64,000 nt of DNA from Polynucleobacter cosmopolitanus (GCF_002224225.1 NZ_NJGG01000002.1:186001-250000), one strand, 5' to 3'; shown: positions 44,601 through 54,774, numbered from the stretch's first letter. The notes: a model not told the origin generated them from the letters alone. Program-made: numbers and translations.

Positions 44601-45290
44601 ATGGACCTGAAAAAAGAAGAAAATCCTAAAGATTTCTTGAGTACTCGCGAAACCGCGAAGCAACTTCAAGTATCACTAGGTACCGTTCAAAAGATGGTTG
44701 AGACTGGCGAGTTATTGGCTTGGAAAACCCGAGGTGGTCACCGCCGTATTTTGATGTCCTCATTAGAGCAATTGCTGACCCGCAGAAGAATGGGTATTCG
44801 CGAACGCTGTGGCAATCAGTTCTTATTACTCTGTATTTTGCGAGGCGAGGAGCAATTCGAAGACTTCAAGAAGTTCGTTGAGCCTTGGGAGTCTTCGGTG
44901 GATTTGCATTTGTGCCATGACACCTTGGAAGCCTTGATGCAATCGGTTTCTTTGTCACCCGATGTGATTTATTTGGATTGGCAGATCAGCCCCGTTGAGC
45001 AAGTTCATTTACTTCATTATTTGCAGAGAAATTTGCACACCAGGCACATCCCTACTTTGGTCGAGGCTGGGTTCTTAAAGATGCATCCTCAAGTGACAAA
45101 GATTCCCCCAGAAATCAAAGAATACCCACCCAATAAGGAGCCTAAGATTTTGACCAATGCCATGATCAAGGGGTATAAAAAAGATAAGCTGCTTTTAGCC
45201 AAAGGTGAGCTTAATTTGCTTTATGCCCATAAGATGGAGACTCTGATTTTGGATTGCCTGGTGCAGAAATGCGAAGAGGCTGGAATATAA
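44601..45290 (+). CDS. Excisionase-type HTH protein with receiver-like C-terminal domain
   Basis: A 229-residue protein. Residues 12-60 form an excisionase/BldC-like winged helix (FLSTRETAKQLQVSLGTVQKM, then KTRGGHRRI). From about 73 a beta-alpha pattern with LLLCIL, DLHLCHDTLEAL, SPDVIYLDWQI and IPTLVEAG resembles a response-regulator receiver in which aspartate near residue 132 replaces or occupies the phosphorylation region, but helices at the end are atypical. I infer a DNA-binding regulator with a pseudo-receiver. It diverges from odhA and is followed by a strong terminator; AGGAAAG precedes the ATG. Confidence 0.72.
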   Translation: MDLKKEENPKDFLSTRETAKQLQVSLGTVQKMVETGELLAWKTRGGHRRILMSSLEQLLTRRRMGIRERCGNQFLLLCILRGEEQFEDFKKFVEPWESSVDLHLCHDTLEALMQSVSLSPDVIYLDWQISPVEQVHLLHYLQRNLHTRHIPTLVEAGFLKMHPQVTKIPPEIKEYPPNKEPKILTNAMIKGYKKDKLLLAKGELNLLYAHKMETLILDCLVQKCEEAGI

Positions 45291-45322
45291 TTTATAGAAA
45301 TAATATGAGTTCTTATGAATAA

Positions 45323-45358
45323 AAGGCCTGTTAATCTTCATTAACAGGCCTTTTATTA
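45323..45358 (+). terminator. Strong intrinsic terminator
   Basis: AAAAGGCCTGTTAAT pairs with ATTAACAGGCCTTTT around a CTTC loop, a 15-bp stem with flanking A- and T-runs. It ends the HTH gene and can serve the H-NS-type gene on the other strand. Confidence 0.92.
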
Positions 45359-45421
45359 TTGAGCTATTTACGACTGCTTATTACTGCATTACTTCATGAG
45401 TAATATGTATTAAATCGCGCA

Positions 45422-45706
45422 TTAGATTGCAAATTGAGCGCGGTTTTGACCTTCAATCCATTTTGGCGCTTTGCCACGGCCAGTCCAGGTTTCGCCTGTG
45501 TTTGGATTGCGGTATTTAGCAGCAACCTTACCACCACGTGAGCCTGCAGGACCTTTGCGATTGAATATATCAGAGGCGCTCAAGTTATATTGTTCAATGA
45601 TGGCTTTTGCCTTAGCAACGCCTTCTGCTTTTTCACGGGCTTTAGCTTCAAGGATTTGTTTCTCTAAAGATTCTTTTTGAGCTAATAACTCTTGATAAGT
45701 TGCCAT
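45422..45706 (-). CDS. H-NS family histone-like nucleoid protein
   Basis: A 94-residue protein with an N-terminal coiled coil (MATYQELLAQKESLEKQILE, then AREKAEGVAKAKAIIEQYN) for oligomerisation and a C-terminal AT-hook-like DNA-binding domain with KYRNPNTGETWTGRGKAPKW. This is the short Burkholderiales H-NS/BpH3-like type. It binds AT-rich DNA and silences genes. The 250 bases upstream are very AT-rich, suitable for self-binding. The start at ATG 45706 has a GGAGAA ribosome binding site. Confidence 0.92.
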   Translation of the reverse strand: MATYQELLAQKESLEKQILEAKAREKAEGVAKAKAIIEQYNLSASDIFNRKGPAGSRGGKVAAKYRNPNTGETWTGRGKAPKWIEGQNRAQFAI

Positions 45707-45963
45707 TGATTCTCCAAATATTATATAAGTTTAATAAGTATTAATTTGCTCAGGAGCTAATAAAACAGTTTACTGAGCTATCTCATCAGTTGATTAATGA
45801 AGATATTTTATTATAGTAACTATTAAATACCTGATGAGCAAGTATTTAATCATTCATTTGGATTATTAATATTAATGTTTATATAAATATAATAATATTT
45901 ATATGTTTTGATGATTTTATTCAGTCCAGCTAATTACTTAAAATCATTGATTTATTAGTACTT

Positions 45964-46854
45964 TTAATCAATTAAGAGGGTCTCAACTTTGGCTGTCATC
46001 AGAATTTTGCCAATGGCTGTCATGACTTCTTTTTCTTTGCCCCTAAAGCCATGTTCAGAATAAGCCTTGCAAGCATCCCCACTAAAACCACTACCTCCCT
46101 TAACGGTGATCAAAGGACGCTTGTATTTTTCTGCAATAGATTTTGCCGCTGAATGAGTGGTTAGGTAGCAAGGATCATTAAGATGATGAATGAAGATGTG
46201 ATTGGCTTTGGCGTAATCAAAATTGTTGAACTCTGGATAAGAGTTTCTGGCATTGGGTTCAGTGATCGAAGCTGTATGAATCGCTCCTTTATAAATGCTC
46301 GGCTCATGAGTGAGCACAAAGCTTGATGAGACTGTGCCCATCGATGTACCTATCGCCCATATCTCTTGAATACTTGGGTATTGTTTTTTGACTTCCTGAA
46401 TTAACTTCAATACATCTTGATGACGTTTAGAGGAGGCTTGATAACTGCTTGAGCAATAGTCACCACTGTCCGAGTGACAGTCCACAACCAAAGTAGCAAT
46501 TGCATCAGTGGCTAAATGACGACGTGAACGAATCAAGAAGTTTCCAGAGAGCTTAGAGGAAATCATGCTCTGCCCTTCCACTACAGGTCTTACTACCGAT
46601 GGATAACCTGGGAATAAAACCGCAAGTCGTGTGGGCGCTGTGCTGTTAGCAGCAAGTGATAAAAGACCTTGTTGCTGAATGCGCGGAGATAGTTCAACTG
46701 AGATGAGTTGTTCTTTAAGGCCTATGGCATGCTCGGGGACGGCAGTAGATTGAGCGAAGGCAAGATTTAGAAGAGCTACATTCAAAAGACCAAATGTGAT
46801 GAATGTGGGAAATACAAAAACAAGTGTTTTTGAAAGTGAGAAAAGTGTTTTCAT
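45964..46854 (-). CDS. Secreted alpha/beta-hydrolase-like protein
   Basis: From ATG 46854 the product is 296 aa; the longer frame to 46935 runs through tRNA-Pro and is rejected. A signal peptide (about 1-32, ending FAQS) is followed by a fold with LAVLFPGYPSVV, a nucleophile-elbow-like IWAIGTSMGTVSSSFV, and a late aspartate/histidine region (GDACKAYSEHGFRG). Serine in GTSMG is the likely nucleophile. Substrate unknown. Cysteines suggest a disulfide. It is 36 bases after tRNA-Pro. Confidence 0.75.
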   Translation of the reverse strand: MKTLFSLSKTLVFVFPTFITFGLLNVALLNLAFAQSTAVPEHAIGLKEQLISVELSPRIQQQGLLSLAANSTAPTRLAVLFPGYPSVVRPVVEGQSMISSKLSGNFLIRSRRHLATDAIATLVVDCHSDSGDYCSSSYQASSKRHQDVLKLIQEVKKQYPSIQEIWAIGTSMGTVSSSFVLTHEPSIYKGAIHTASITEPNARNSYPEFNNFDYAKANHIFIHHLNDPCYLTTHSAAKSIAEKYKRPLITVKGGSGFSGDACKAYSEHGFRGKEKEVMTAIGKILMTAKVETLLID

Positions 46855-46889
46855 AACATCTAGTCTACAACGAAACATTAACCAATTAA

Positions 46890-46967
<78 letters not shown>

Positions 46968-46988
46968 ACTTAACAGAAAATTGTATAA

Positions 46989-47375
46989 CTATTTAGATAG
47001 GATTTTTAGGACGGCTTCTAGCTCAGTCCTGATTGAATCTTGATGCTGGCCATTCGCTCTCTGCTGGGTTTGCACCTGCACTGAGTTCTCTTGGCTTGAT
47101 TCATTGAGGCGCAGTTTTGCGCCGTTGATGGTGAAACCTTCTTCGTACAGTAGTTCTCTGATTCTGCGAATCAGCACCACTTCATGGTGTTGGTAATAAC
47201 GACGATTACCGCGACGCTTTTGTGGGTTGAGTTGATTGAACTCTTGTTCCCAATATCTCAAGACGTGGGGTTTAACATCACACAACTCCCCTACTTCACC
47301 AATGGTGAAGTAGCGTTTCGCTGGAATTGGAGGGAGAGATCCCCCGGCAATCATGCCGTGCATGTTCTTTTCCAT
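46989..47375 (-). CDS. MerR family transcriptional regulator
   Basis: A 128-residue regulator. The N-terminal HTH contains [27 protein letters not shown] and [19 protein letters not shown], the MerR recognition pattern, followed by [14 protein letters not shown]. No metal-binding C-terminal motif is present and the tail is short, so it may sense nothing metallic. It follows ihfA at 12 bases, a conserved pair in Burkholderiales. Function unknown. Confidence 0.92.
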   Translation of the reverse strand: MEKNMHGMIAGGSLPPIPAKRYFTIGEVGELCDVKPHVLRYWEQEFNQLNPQKRRGNRRYYQHHEVVLIRRIRELLYEEGFTINGAKLRLNESSQENSVQVQTQQRANGQHQDSIRTELEAVLKILSK

Positions 47376-47387
47376 AAGTGAAACTCT

Positions 47388-47687
47388 TTAGACCTTAGGA
47401 TCGACCTTGTCTTTGAGCTTTTGGCTGGCGTGGAATGTGACCACGCGTCTGGCTGAGATAGGTACCAACTCACCAGTTTTAGGATTGCGGCCAGGACGAG
47501 CTGATTTTTCTCTTAATTGGAAGTTACCAAATCCAGAGATTTTGACGTCCACACCTGATTGCAAAGATTGACCCACTGTTTCAAAGAAAGAGTCGATCAA
47601 GTCTTTGGCTTCACGCTTGTTTAAACCAACTTGGTCAAACAAGGCGTCTGATAATTCTGCTTTTGTAATTGTTGCGGCATCACTCAT
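47388..47687 (-). CDS. ihfA: Integration host factor subunit alpha
   Basis: A 99-residue IHF/HU-family DNA-bending protein. [26 protein letters not shown], then [23 protein letters not shown] with the intercalating-proline arm region, and [13 protein letters not shown]. With IhfB (not in the window) it bends DNA at specific sites. It sits after pheT, as in E. coli pheST-ihfA. The leader (47688-47785) is low-complexity, CA-rich on the coding strand. Confidence 0.95.
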   Translation of the reverse strand: MSDAATITKAELSDALFDQVGLNKREAKDLIDSFFETVGQSLQSGVDVKISGFGNFQLREKSARPGRNPKTGELVPISARRVVTFHASQKLKDKVDPKV

Positions 47688-47785
47688 GGCTGCACTCCAC
47701 TTTTACTTTGTTCTGTTGTTTGTTCTGCTGTTTATTCTTCAGTTACTGCTTATTCTGTTCTTTACTGCGTCGTTGGTCAACGGGA

Positions 47786-50227
47786 TCAACGAATTCTTGC
47801 TTTGCATTTTACGCTCATGGCATCTAACAAGGCTGAAATCACAGGTTCGATCTGAGTATCTTGTAATGTACCTGATTCATCTGACAAAGTGATCCTAAAC
47901 GCCAAACTCTTTTCGTTTTCAGCCATTCCACCCATTCTGCCTGCAGTTGGCTTGAATTCGTCAAATAAGTCGATTTTCTTGACCAATAGCTGCTTGGCTG
48001 CCTTCATGGCATCTTGCAACTGAGTCACTGTTATCGCCTGATCCACAACCACCGCCAAGTCCCTGGTAACGGCTGGGAACTTGCTAATCGTGTTAATGAC
48101 CGGTAAACCGATGTCTTGGATGGCTGCCCAGTCAATTTCAAATAGAACGACTGAACCCGGAATGTCATAAGCTTGCTGCCAACGCGGGTGAAGTTCACCA
48201 ATCACGCCCAAGTTAATGTCTTTGCCACGCTTCTTGATCGAAATTTGTGCACTGCGTCCAGGATGCAATGCTGGGTGTTCTGTTTTTTCTGCTTTGAATT
48301 CCAAAGGTGCCAATAGTGCCTCTAGATCACCTTTGACATCAAAGAAGTCGACTGAGCGAGTTGGTGTACCCCATTGTTCTGGCACTGCTGGGCCATAGGC
48401 CAAACCAGCCACACGAACTGGTTGATCGTAACCAGCAATGCTCAACTCACCCACTTGAGCTTCTGGGTTGCGTTGGAATACACGACCTACTTCAAATAAA
48501 CGCACATGCGTTGCTTTGCGGTTGATGTTTTGTTTGAGGTTTTGCACCAAACCACCGATCAAGTTACTTCTCATCACCGAGTACTGACTAGCGATCGGGT
48601 TGAGTACTTTGATTGGGTTGGTATTACCGGCTAATTTTTCTTCTGTGTCAGCGTCAATGAAACCAAAGTTCATGACTTCTTGATAGGCTCTGTTTGCAAT
48701 CGCATGACGTAATTGATGGATGCCACGCTTAGGCTCTTGCGTACCTTGCATGCGCTGCTCTGCCACTGGTGGGTTGGCTGGAATATTTTCAAAGCCGTAA
48801 AGTCTAGCAACTTCTTCAATCAGGTCTTCTTCGATTTCAATATCGAAACGATGGCTTGGAGCTTTGACCACAAATGCTTCATTGCCTTCACGTTGGTATT
48901 GCAAACCAATGCGATCAAATAATTGCGCAATCACATCAGTAGTCAATGGCACACCAATGACTTTTTGTGCACGAGCCACTCTTAAACGAACGTCTGAACG
49001 CTTAGGTAAGTCAACGATTTGGTCATCAACAGGACCTAATTGACCACCACAGATCTGAGTGATCAATGCTGAAACATATTCAAGGGCATCGACCGTGCCA
49101 GCAGGATCAACACCACGCTCAAAGCGATGCGCTGCATCGGTTGAGAAGTTGAATCTTCTGCTGCGACCCTGGATGGCTGATGGCCACCAGAAAGCAGATT
49201 CGAGATAAACATCTTGTGTGTCTAAAGTAACAGAGCTTGGATTACCACCCATGATGCCTGCCATGCTTTCTACACCATTGGCATCAGCGATCACGCCAAC
49301 ACCTTGACCACTCAATGGCGCCACAGAAACTGTTTGACCATTCAATAGCTCTAATTGTTCACCATCACGACCCCAACGAACGGTTAAGTCGCCTTTGATC
49401 TTGTTCAAATCAAACACATGCGTTGGTTGGCCAATCGCCAACATCGCATAATTTGAGATATCTACCAAAGCAGAAATACTTCTTTGACCAGCGCCTTCTA
49501 AACAACGCACCATCCAGTCAGGAGTTTTAGCTTTGGCATTAACACCTTTGATCACACGACCAGCAAAACGACCGCAGAGATCTTTGTTTTCTACTGTGAC
49601 TTTGAGTTTGTCTTGAATGCTGCTTTTTTGCGCTTCAATCTTTGGGACACATAGTTTGGCACCAGTGATGGCAGATACTTCACGTGCCACACCAAGAATT
49701 GATAAACAATCAGCTTTGTTTGGTGTGAGCTTGATGATGAAAATCGTGTCATCAAGTTTTAAGTGCTCACGAATGTCTTGTCCAACTGGTGCATCAGCAG
49801 CCAACTCCATGATGCCTTCAGAGTCTTGACCAACACCTAGTTCGCGACCTGAGCACAACATGCCTTGAGATTCAACACCGCGCAATTTGCCAAGTTTGAT
49901 AGCGAATGGTTTGCCGCCCTCTTCAGATGGTGGCAATTGCGCACCAACCAAAGCACAAGGAATCTTGATACCAACGCGAGCATTTGGAGCGCCGCAAACA
50001 ATTTGTAATGTCTCGCCACCTGCATTGACTTTACAAACGCGCAAGCGGTCTGCATCAGGGTGCTGCGCAGCTTCTAGAATTTCTGCAACCACCACTTGCG
50101 TGAATGGCGGTGCTAAAGGACGTGTCTCTTCAACTTCAAGACCTGCCATGGTCAAAGCATGTGACAACTGCTCCGTTGTCATGTCAGGATTAACGTATTG
50201 TCTGAGCCAGGATTCTGAAAATTGCAT
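47786..50227 (-). CDS. pheT: Phenylalanyl-tRNA synthetase beta subunit
   Basis: An 813-residue PheT. An N-terminal tRNA-binding OB domain (HPDADRLRVCKVNAG), B3/B4 editing domain, B5 domain, the catalytic-like core and the C-terminal anticodon-binding FDX-ACB domain (KFPAVTRDLAVVVDQ) are in order. With PheS it charges tRNA-Phe. It follows pheS at 20 bases. Length is normal. Confidence 0.96.
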   Translation of the reverse strand: MQFSESWLRQYVNPDMTTEQLSHALTMAGLEVEETRPLAPPFTQVVVAEILEAAQHPDADRLRVCKVNAGGETLQIVCGAPNARVGIKIPCALVGAQLPPSEEGGKPFAIKLGKLRGVESQGMLCSGRELGVGQDSEGIMELAADAPVGQDIREHLKLDDTIFIIKLTPNKADCLSILGVAREVSAITGAKLCVPKIEAQKSSIQDKLKVTVENKDLCGRFAGRVIKGVNAKAKTPDWMVRCLEGAGQRSISALVDISNYAMLAIGQPTHVFDLNKIKGDLTVRWGRDGEQLELLNGQTVSVAPLSGQGVGVIADANGVESMAGIMGGNPSSVTLDTQDVYLESAFWWPSAIQGRSRRFNFSTDAAHRFERGVDPAGTVDALEYVSALITQICGGQLGPVDDQIVDLPKRSDVRLRVARAQKVIGVPLTTDVIAQLFDRIGLQYQREGNEAFVVKAPSHRFDIEIEEDLIEEVARLYGFENIPANPPVAEQRMQGTQEPKRGIHQLRHAIANRAYQEVMNFGFIDADTEEKLAGNTNPIKVLNPIASQYSVMRSNLIGGLVQNLKQNINRKATHVRLFEVGRVFQRNPEAQVGELSIAGYDQPVRVAGLAYGPAVPEQWGTPTRSVDFFDVKGDLEALLAPLEFKAEKTEHPALHPGRSAQISIKKRGKDINLGVIGELHPRWQQAYDIPGSVVLFEIDWAAIQDIGLPVINTISKFPAVTRDLAVVVDQAITVTQLQDAMKAAKQLLVKKIDLFDEFKPTAGRMGGMAENEKSLAFRITLSDESGTLQDTQIEPVISALLDAMSVKCKARIR

Positions 50228-50246
50228 GATGGTTGCTCAGTCTGAA

Positions 50247-51293
50247 TTAAGCTGGGAATTGAGATAAGAAACGAATGTCGTTTTCAAAGAACAAACGCAA
50301 ATCGTCAATGCCATAGCGCAACATGGTCAAGCGCTCTAAACCTGAGCCAAAAGCAAATCCAATGTAACGCTCAGGGTCTAGACCCATGTTGCGCAAAACG
50401 GTTGGATGAACTTGACCTGCTCCTGAAATTTCTAACCAACGGCCTGCTAACTTTCCTGAACCAAAGGCCATGTCAATTTCTGCTGATGGCTCAGTGAATG
50501 GGAAATACGATGGGCGGAAACGAACATCGATGGCGTCCGTTTCAAAGAATGTTTTTAAGAAGTCGGTGTACACACCTTTGAGGTCTGCAAAAGATACGTT
50601 CTCTGCAATCCACAAGCCTTCTACTTGATTGAACATCGGTGAATGCGTTGCATCACTGTCAACACGGTAAGTGCGACCTGGCGCAATCACTTTGATCGGT
50701 GGCATCACTGCATCTTTGGCATGACGTGCCACATGAGCGCTGGCATAACGAACTTGCATTGGGCTGGTGTGCGTGCGCAATAGCAATGGTTTGTTTTGCT
50801 CATCAACACCTTCTACATAGAAAGTGTCTTGCATGGATCTGGCTGGGTGATTTTCAGGGCTGTTCAAGGCCGTGAAATTGAACCAGTCGTTTTCGATTTC
50901 TGGGCCATCGGCCACATCAAAACCAACTGATCGGAAAATTTGTTCAACACGTTCCCAAGTGCGCATCACTGGATGCAAGCTACCACTGTCTTGACCACGA
51001 CCTGGCATGGTGACATCAATGGCTTCAGCACTTAAACGAGTTTGTAAGACAGCATCAGCCAATGCTTGGCGACGCGCATTGAGCGCTGCTTCTACGGCTG
51101 ATTTAACTTGGTTGATTTCTGCGCCGGCTGCTTTGCGTGCCTCAGGATCCAACGCACCTAGCGACTTAAGACGCTCTGTGAGAATTCCGGATTTACCGAG
51201 GTAGCGTGCCTTGGCGTCTTCGAGGGCCGCCGAATCGGCGGCACCATCGAAGTCCCGCTTGGCATCCTCGACAACTTGGTCGAGTGAAACCAT
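50247..51293 (-). CDS. pheS: Phenylalanyl-tRNA synthetase alpha subunit
   Basis: A 348-residue class II synthetase subunit. The N-terminal coiled coil is followed by motif 1 ([14 protein letters not shown]), motif 2 ([19 protein letters not shown]) and motif 3 ([19 protein letters not shown]). It binds phenylalanine and ATP. It follows rplT by 13 bases; no tRNA-Phe-like attenuator or leader was seen before it, unlike E. coli pheST. Confidence 0.96.
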   Translation of the reverse strand: MVSLDQVVEDAKRDFDGAADSAALEDAKARYLGKSGILTERLKSLGALDPEARKAAGAEINQVKSAVEAALNARRQALADAVLQTRLSAEAIDVTMPGRGQDSGSLHPVMRTWERVEQIFRSVGFDVADGPEIENDWFNFTALNSPENHPARSMQDTFYVEGVDEQNKPLLLRTHTSPMQVRYASAHVARHAKDAVMPPIKVIAPGRTYRVDSDATHSPMFNQVEGLWIAENVSFADLKGVYTDFLKTFFETDAIDVRFRPSYFPFTEPSAEIDMAFGSGKLAGRWLEISGAGQVHPTVLRNMGLDPERYIGFAFGSGLERLTMLRYGIDDLRLFFENDIRFLSQFPA

Positions 51294-51306
51294 GTGCGGG
51301 CCCTAC

Positions 51307-51666
51307 TTACGCAGCTACTACTGTTTTGATACGAGCGACTAAGGCAGCAAAAGCTGGCTTGTCGTTGATCGCCATGTCAGATAGAACCTTACGGTCTAAC
51401 TCAACACCTGATCGCTTCATACCATTCATGAATACGCTGTATGTCACATCGTATTGGCGAACAGCAGCATTGATACGTGCAATCCACAAAGCACGGAATA
51501 CGCGCTTCTTATTGCGACGGTCACGGTAAGCGTACTGACCTGCACGCATAACCGCTTGCTTAGCAATACGGAATACATTCTTACGACGGCCACGGTAACC
51601 CTTGGCAGCATCGATAACTTTTTTATGACGGGCTCTAGCTGTAACCCCGCGTTTGACTCTTGGCAT
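51307..51666 (-). CDS. rplT: Ribosomal protein L20
   Basis: A 119-residue basic protein. [38 protein letters not shown] and the C-terminal globular part [21 protein letters not shown] are standard for L20, an early 50S assembly protein and a translational autoregulator in several bacteria. It follows rpmI at 23 bases. Confidence 0.98.
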   Translation of the reverse strand: MPRVKRGVTARARHKKVIDAAKGYRGRRKNVFRIAKQAVMRAGQYAYRDRRNKKRVFRALWIARINAAVRQYDVTYSVFMNGMKRSGVELDRKVLSDMAINDKPAFAALVARIKTVVAA

Positions 51667-51689
51667 GTGATTCTCCTATCTGTCTGAGG

Positions 51690-51887
51690 TTAAGCGTAAG
51701 GCATCATAGAACGTACTGATTTCACATCTGAATCATGTACGGCAGTTGATCCGCGAAGGTGACGTTTGTTCTTAGTCGTCTTCTTGGTCAAAATATGGCG
51801 CTTGAACGCTTGACCACGTTTGATAGAACCGCTTGCGCGAACTCTAAAACGCTTAGCTGCACCGCTTTTCGTTTTCATCTTGGGCAT
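51690..51887 (-). CDS. rpmI: Ribosomal protein L35
   Basis: A 65-residue basic protein with [20 protein letters not shown] and [22 protein letters not shown], standard for L35. AAAGGGAG precedes the ATG. The 190-base leader between infC and rpmI is rich in hairpins and is a candidate site for L20 autoregulation. Confidence 0.98.
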   Translation of the reverse strand: MPKMKTKSGAAKRFRVRASGSIKRGQAFKRHILTKKTTKNKRHLRGSTAVHDSDVKSVRSMMPYA

Positions 51888-52077
51888 AACTGCTCCCTTT
51901 TCACTAATTTGTACGACTTAGGTGGCAATCGACGATTGCGCTTCTATTACCCAGACATACTTCTAAATAGGACTTTCGTCCTTCTCCGGTCTGACTTACG
52001 TCGCCGGGTTACTGCATCACCTTTTCAGGTAATTCTTTCACCCTTAGGGTGATTATTCGTTTCACTCTTGCGAGTGT
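51888..52077 (-). promoter_or_regulatory. Structured leader of rpmI-rplT
   Basis: Four compact hairpins are visible on the minus strand: CACTC-GCAA-GAGTG (52063-52076), CACCC-TAA-GGGTG (52039-52051), AGGAC-GAAA-GTCCT (51969-51982) and GCAATC-GTC-GATTGC downstream. L20 represses its own operon by binding this region in E. coli and Bacillus; here the role is inferred from position and structure. Confidence 0.55.
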
Positions 52078-52599
52078 TTATTTCTTCTTGATGGGGGAAA
52101 GAACCATCACCATCTGGCGCCCCTCCATCTTTGGAAACTGCTCAACAGCGCCATACGGCTCTAGATCAGCTTTCAATCTTTCCAACATGCGCACACCAAT
52201 TTCTTGGTGGGCTAATTCACGACCTCGGAAACGCAAAGTGATTTTTGTTTTATCACCTTCTTCTAAGAATCTCACTAAATTGCGCAACTTAACGTTGTAG
52301 TCACCGTCATCAGTGCCAGGGCGGAATTTAACTTCCTTCACCTGAATAACTTTTTGCTTTAACTTCGCTTCGTGAGCTTTCTTAGCTTCTTGGTATTTGA
52401 ACTTGCCGTAATCCATCACACGGGCAACCGGAGGTTCTGCCGTTGGGGCAATCTCCACCAAATCTAATTCGCTCTCTTCCGCCAGTCTTAAAGCATCAGC
52501 CAATTTCACCACTCCAAGTGGTTCACTGTCGTTGCCAATTAATCGTAATTCGGGGGCAGTAATTTCCCGGTTAATACGATGAGTTTTCTCAGTAGCTAT
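52078..52599 (-). CDS. infC: Translation initiation factor IF-3 with AUA start codon
   Basis: The conserved N-terminus ([19 protein letters not shown]) is read upstream of the first ATG/GTG, giving 173 aa from an ATA at 52599 with AAGGA at eight bases. Starting at GTG 52512 would remove about 29 conserved residues. IF-3 discriminates against non-AUG starts and represses its own message through such a codon; E. coli uses AUU. Core motifs [23 protein letters not shown] and the C-terminal [14 protein letters not shown] are present. It follows thrS as in E. coli. Confidence 0.93.
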   Translation of the reverse strand: MATEKTHRINREITAPELRLIGNDSEPLGVVKLADALRLAEESELDLVEIAPTAEPPVARVMDYGKFKYQEAKKAHEAKLKQKVIQVKEVKFRPGTDDGDYNVKLRNLVRFLEEGDKTKITLRFRGRELAHQEIGVRMLERLKADLEPYGAVEQFPKMEGRQMVMVLSPIKKK

Positions 52600-52641
52600 C
52601 TCGTGTTTCCTTCAAAATTTTTTAACAAGACCTTGCTCACC

Positions 52642-54564
52642 TCAGACTGGCTGGGGTCCGACCTTCTGGGATACATCCTGTTGGAGTCGGGCGATGAAGT
52701 CTTCGATTGGCATTACACCTAAATCAACTCCACCTCTGGCGCGCACGGCCACCGCATTTGCTTCTGCTTCCTTGTCACCGACAACGATGAGATAAGGAAC
52801 CTTCTGCATTGCGTGCTCACGGATTTTAAACGTAATTTTCTCGTTCCGCAAATCAACTTCAGCTCTAAATCCTTGTTTTTTGAGGATTTGCTGTACTTTT
52901 TCAGCATATTCGGCTGAATTTCCGGAAATATTCATCACTATGCACTGAGTTGGTGCAAGCCAGGTAGGCATCGCGCCGGCATGGTTTTCGATCAAAATAC
53001 CGATAAATCGCTCCAAAGAACCCACGATCGCACGGTGCAACATGACCGGTACTTGACGATCATTGTCAGCAGAAACGTATTCAGCGCCTAAACGTTGTGG
53101 CATTGAAAAGTCGACTTGCATGGTGCCGCACTGCCATGAACGACCAATCGAATCTTTGAGGTGGTATTCAATTTTTGGACCGTAGAAAGCACCCTCACCT
53201 GGCAACTCTTCCCACTCTTGACCAGATGACTTCAAAGCATTGCGCAAGGCATCTTCTGCTTTATCCCAAATGGCGTCATCACCGACTCGCTTAGCAGGTC
53301 GCAAGGCCAACTTAACAGCCACTTCTGTGAAACCAAAATCTTGGTAAACCGCACGCACGGCTTTATCAAAGTCAGCCACTTCAGATTGAATCTGATCTTC
53401 TGTACAGAAAATATGTCCGTCGTCTTGTGTGAAGCCGCGCACGCGCATCAAACCGTGCAAGGCGCCGGATGATTCATTGCGGTGACACTGACCAAACTCA
53501 CCGTAACGCAAAGGCAGTTCACGGTAGCTGTGCAAACCAGCGTTGTAAATTTGTACGTGACCTGGGCAGTTCATCGGCTTCAAAGCATAGGCACGATTCT
53601 CAGACTCAGTCGTGAACATATTGTCTTTGTAGTTTTCCCAGTGGCCTGATTTTTCCCAAAGTCCACGGTCCAAGATTTGCGGAGCTTTGACTTCTTGGTA
53701 ACCATTCTCTTGGTAAACACGGCGCATGTATTGCTCTACTTGCTGCCAAATCGTCCAACCTTTTGGATGCCAGAAGATCAAGCCTGGCGCTTCTTCTTGG
53801 AAATGGAATAGATCTAATTGCTTACCTAGTTTGCGGTGATCACGTTTCTCAGCTTCTTCCAACATATGGAAGTAAGCATCTTGATCTTCTTTCTTGGCCC
53901 ATGCTGTGGCGTAAATACGCTGAAGCATTTCGTTCTTGCTGTCGCCGCGCCAATAGGCACCTGCCACTTTGATCAATTTGAATACTTTTAATTTGCCAGT
54001 CGATGGTACGTGAGGTCCACGGCACAAGTCAGTGAAGCCACCTTCTGAATACAAAGAAACATCTTCAGACTGAGGAATCGCTTCAATCAATTCAGCTTTG
54101 TAGCTCTCACCCAAACCTTTGAAATATTTAACCGCTTCATCACGGCTCACCACACGACGCTCAATCTTCTCGTCTTTTTTGGCTAACTCAGTCATGCGCT
54201 TTTCAATCGCCACCAAGTCTTCTGGTGTGAATGGGCGGCTGTAGGCAAAGTCATAATAAAAACCAGACTCAATCACAGGTCCGATGGTCACTTGCGCTTC
54301 TGGGTAGAGTTCTTTAACGGCATAAGCCATCAAGTGCGCGCTGGAGTGACGAATGACTTCCAAGCCTTCAGGATCTTTGTCTGTGACGATCGCAAGATTG
54401 CTATCAGAGTCGATCAAGTGACTGGTATCAACCAATTTGCCATTGACCTTACCGGCCAAAGCAGCTTTAGCCAAACCAGCACCAATGCTTTGTGCCACTT
54501 CGAAAACGGTCAATGGCGCGGGATATTCGCGCTTTGATCCATCAGGTAATGTGACAACAACCAT
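52642..54564 (-). CDS. thrS: Threonyl-tRNA synthetase
   Basis: A 640-residue class II synthetase. A TGS domain (1-62), an editing domain with [16 protein letters not shown] and the SGFYYDF segment, catalytic motifs (motif 2 [23 protein letters not shown], motif 3 [15 protein letters not shown]) and the zinc ligands MNCPGH/ H... / HR are present. The C-terminal anticodon-binding domain is typical. It charges tRNA-Thr. A hairpin with an anticodon-like GGU lies 73 bases upstream. Confidence 0.96.
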   Translation of the reverse strand: MVVVTLPDGSKREYPAPLTVFEVAQSIGAGLAKAALAGKVNGKLVDTSHLIDSDSNLAIVTDKDPEGLEVIRHSSAHLMAYAVKELYPEAQVTIGPVIESGFYYDFAYSRPFTPEDLVAIEKRMTELAKKDEKIERRVVSRDEAVKYFKGLGESYKAELIEAIPQSEDVSLYSEGGFTDLCRGPHVPSTGKLKVFKLIKVAGAYWRGDSKNEMLQRIYATAWAKKEDQDAYFHMLEEAEKRDHRKLGKQLDLFHFQEEAPGLIFWHPKGWTIWQQVEQYMRRVYQENGYQEVKAPQILDRGLWEKSGHWENYKDNMFTTESENRAYALKPMNCPGHVQIYNAGLHSYRELPLRYGEFGQCHRNESSGALHGLMRVRGFTQDDGHIFCTEDQIQSEVADFDKAVRAVYQDFGFTEVAVKLALRPAKRVGDDAIWDKAEDALRNALKSSGQEWEELPGEGAFYGPKIEYHLKDSIGRSWQCGTMQVDFSMPQRLGAEYVSADNDRQVPVMLHRAIVGSLERFIGILIENHAGAMPTWLAPTQCIVMNISGNSAEYAEKVQQILKKQGFRAEVDLRNEKITFKIREHAMQKVPYLIVVGDKEAEANAVAVRARGGVDLGVMPIEDFIARLQQDVSQKVGPQPV

Positions 54565-54636
54565 ATCAACTCCAAAAATTTAGCGCGGTGCACTGGGGTC
54601 TTTTTGAACCTAGGACATTCCGCGCCAGCTTTTACA

Positions 54637-54653
54637 TCACGACACCATCGTGA
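54637..54653 (-). promoter_or_regulatory. Hairpin in the thrS leader
   Basis: On the minus strand TCACGA-TGGTG-TCGTGA; with a shorter stem the seven-base loop ATGGTGT would place GGT where tRNA-Thr(GGU) has its anticodon. It is also 16 bases past the tRNA-Val 3' end and could simply aid processing. Confidence 0.3.
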
Positions 54654-54669
54654 AATGATGCTTATTCGT

Positions 54670-54746
54670 TGGTAGGCTCGACTGAATTCGAATCAGCGAC
54701 CTCTTCCATGTCAAGGAAGCGCTCTAACCAACTGAGCTACGAGCCT
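54670..54746 (-). tRNA. tRNA-Val(GAC)
   Basis: A 77-nt tRNA with acceptor AGGCTCG/CGAGCCT, discriminator A and encoded CCA. The anticodon stem CTTCC/GGAAG holds TTGACAT, anticodon GAC. D-loop AGCTCAGTTGGT and T-loop GATTCGAATTC are standard. Between relA and thrS on the same strand. Confidence 0.95.
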
Positions 54747-54774
54747 ATTAAGAGCGACAGTTTATCACTTGTGG

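Noticed and set aside
47688..47785. CA-rich repeats before ihfA as a possible CRISPR-like or phase-variable tract
   Set aside because: Units are irregular and short; best seen as an unstructured leader.
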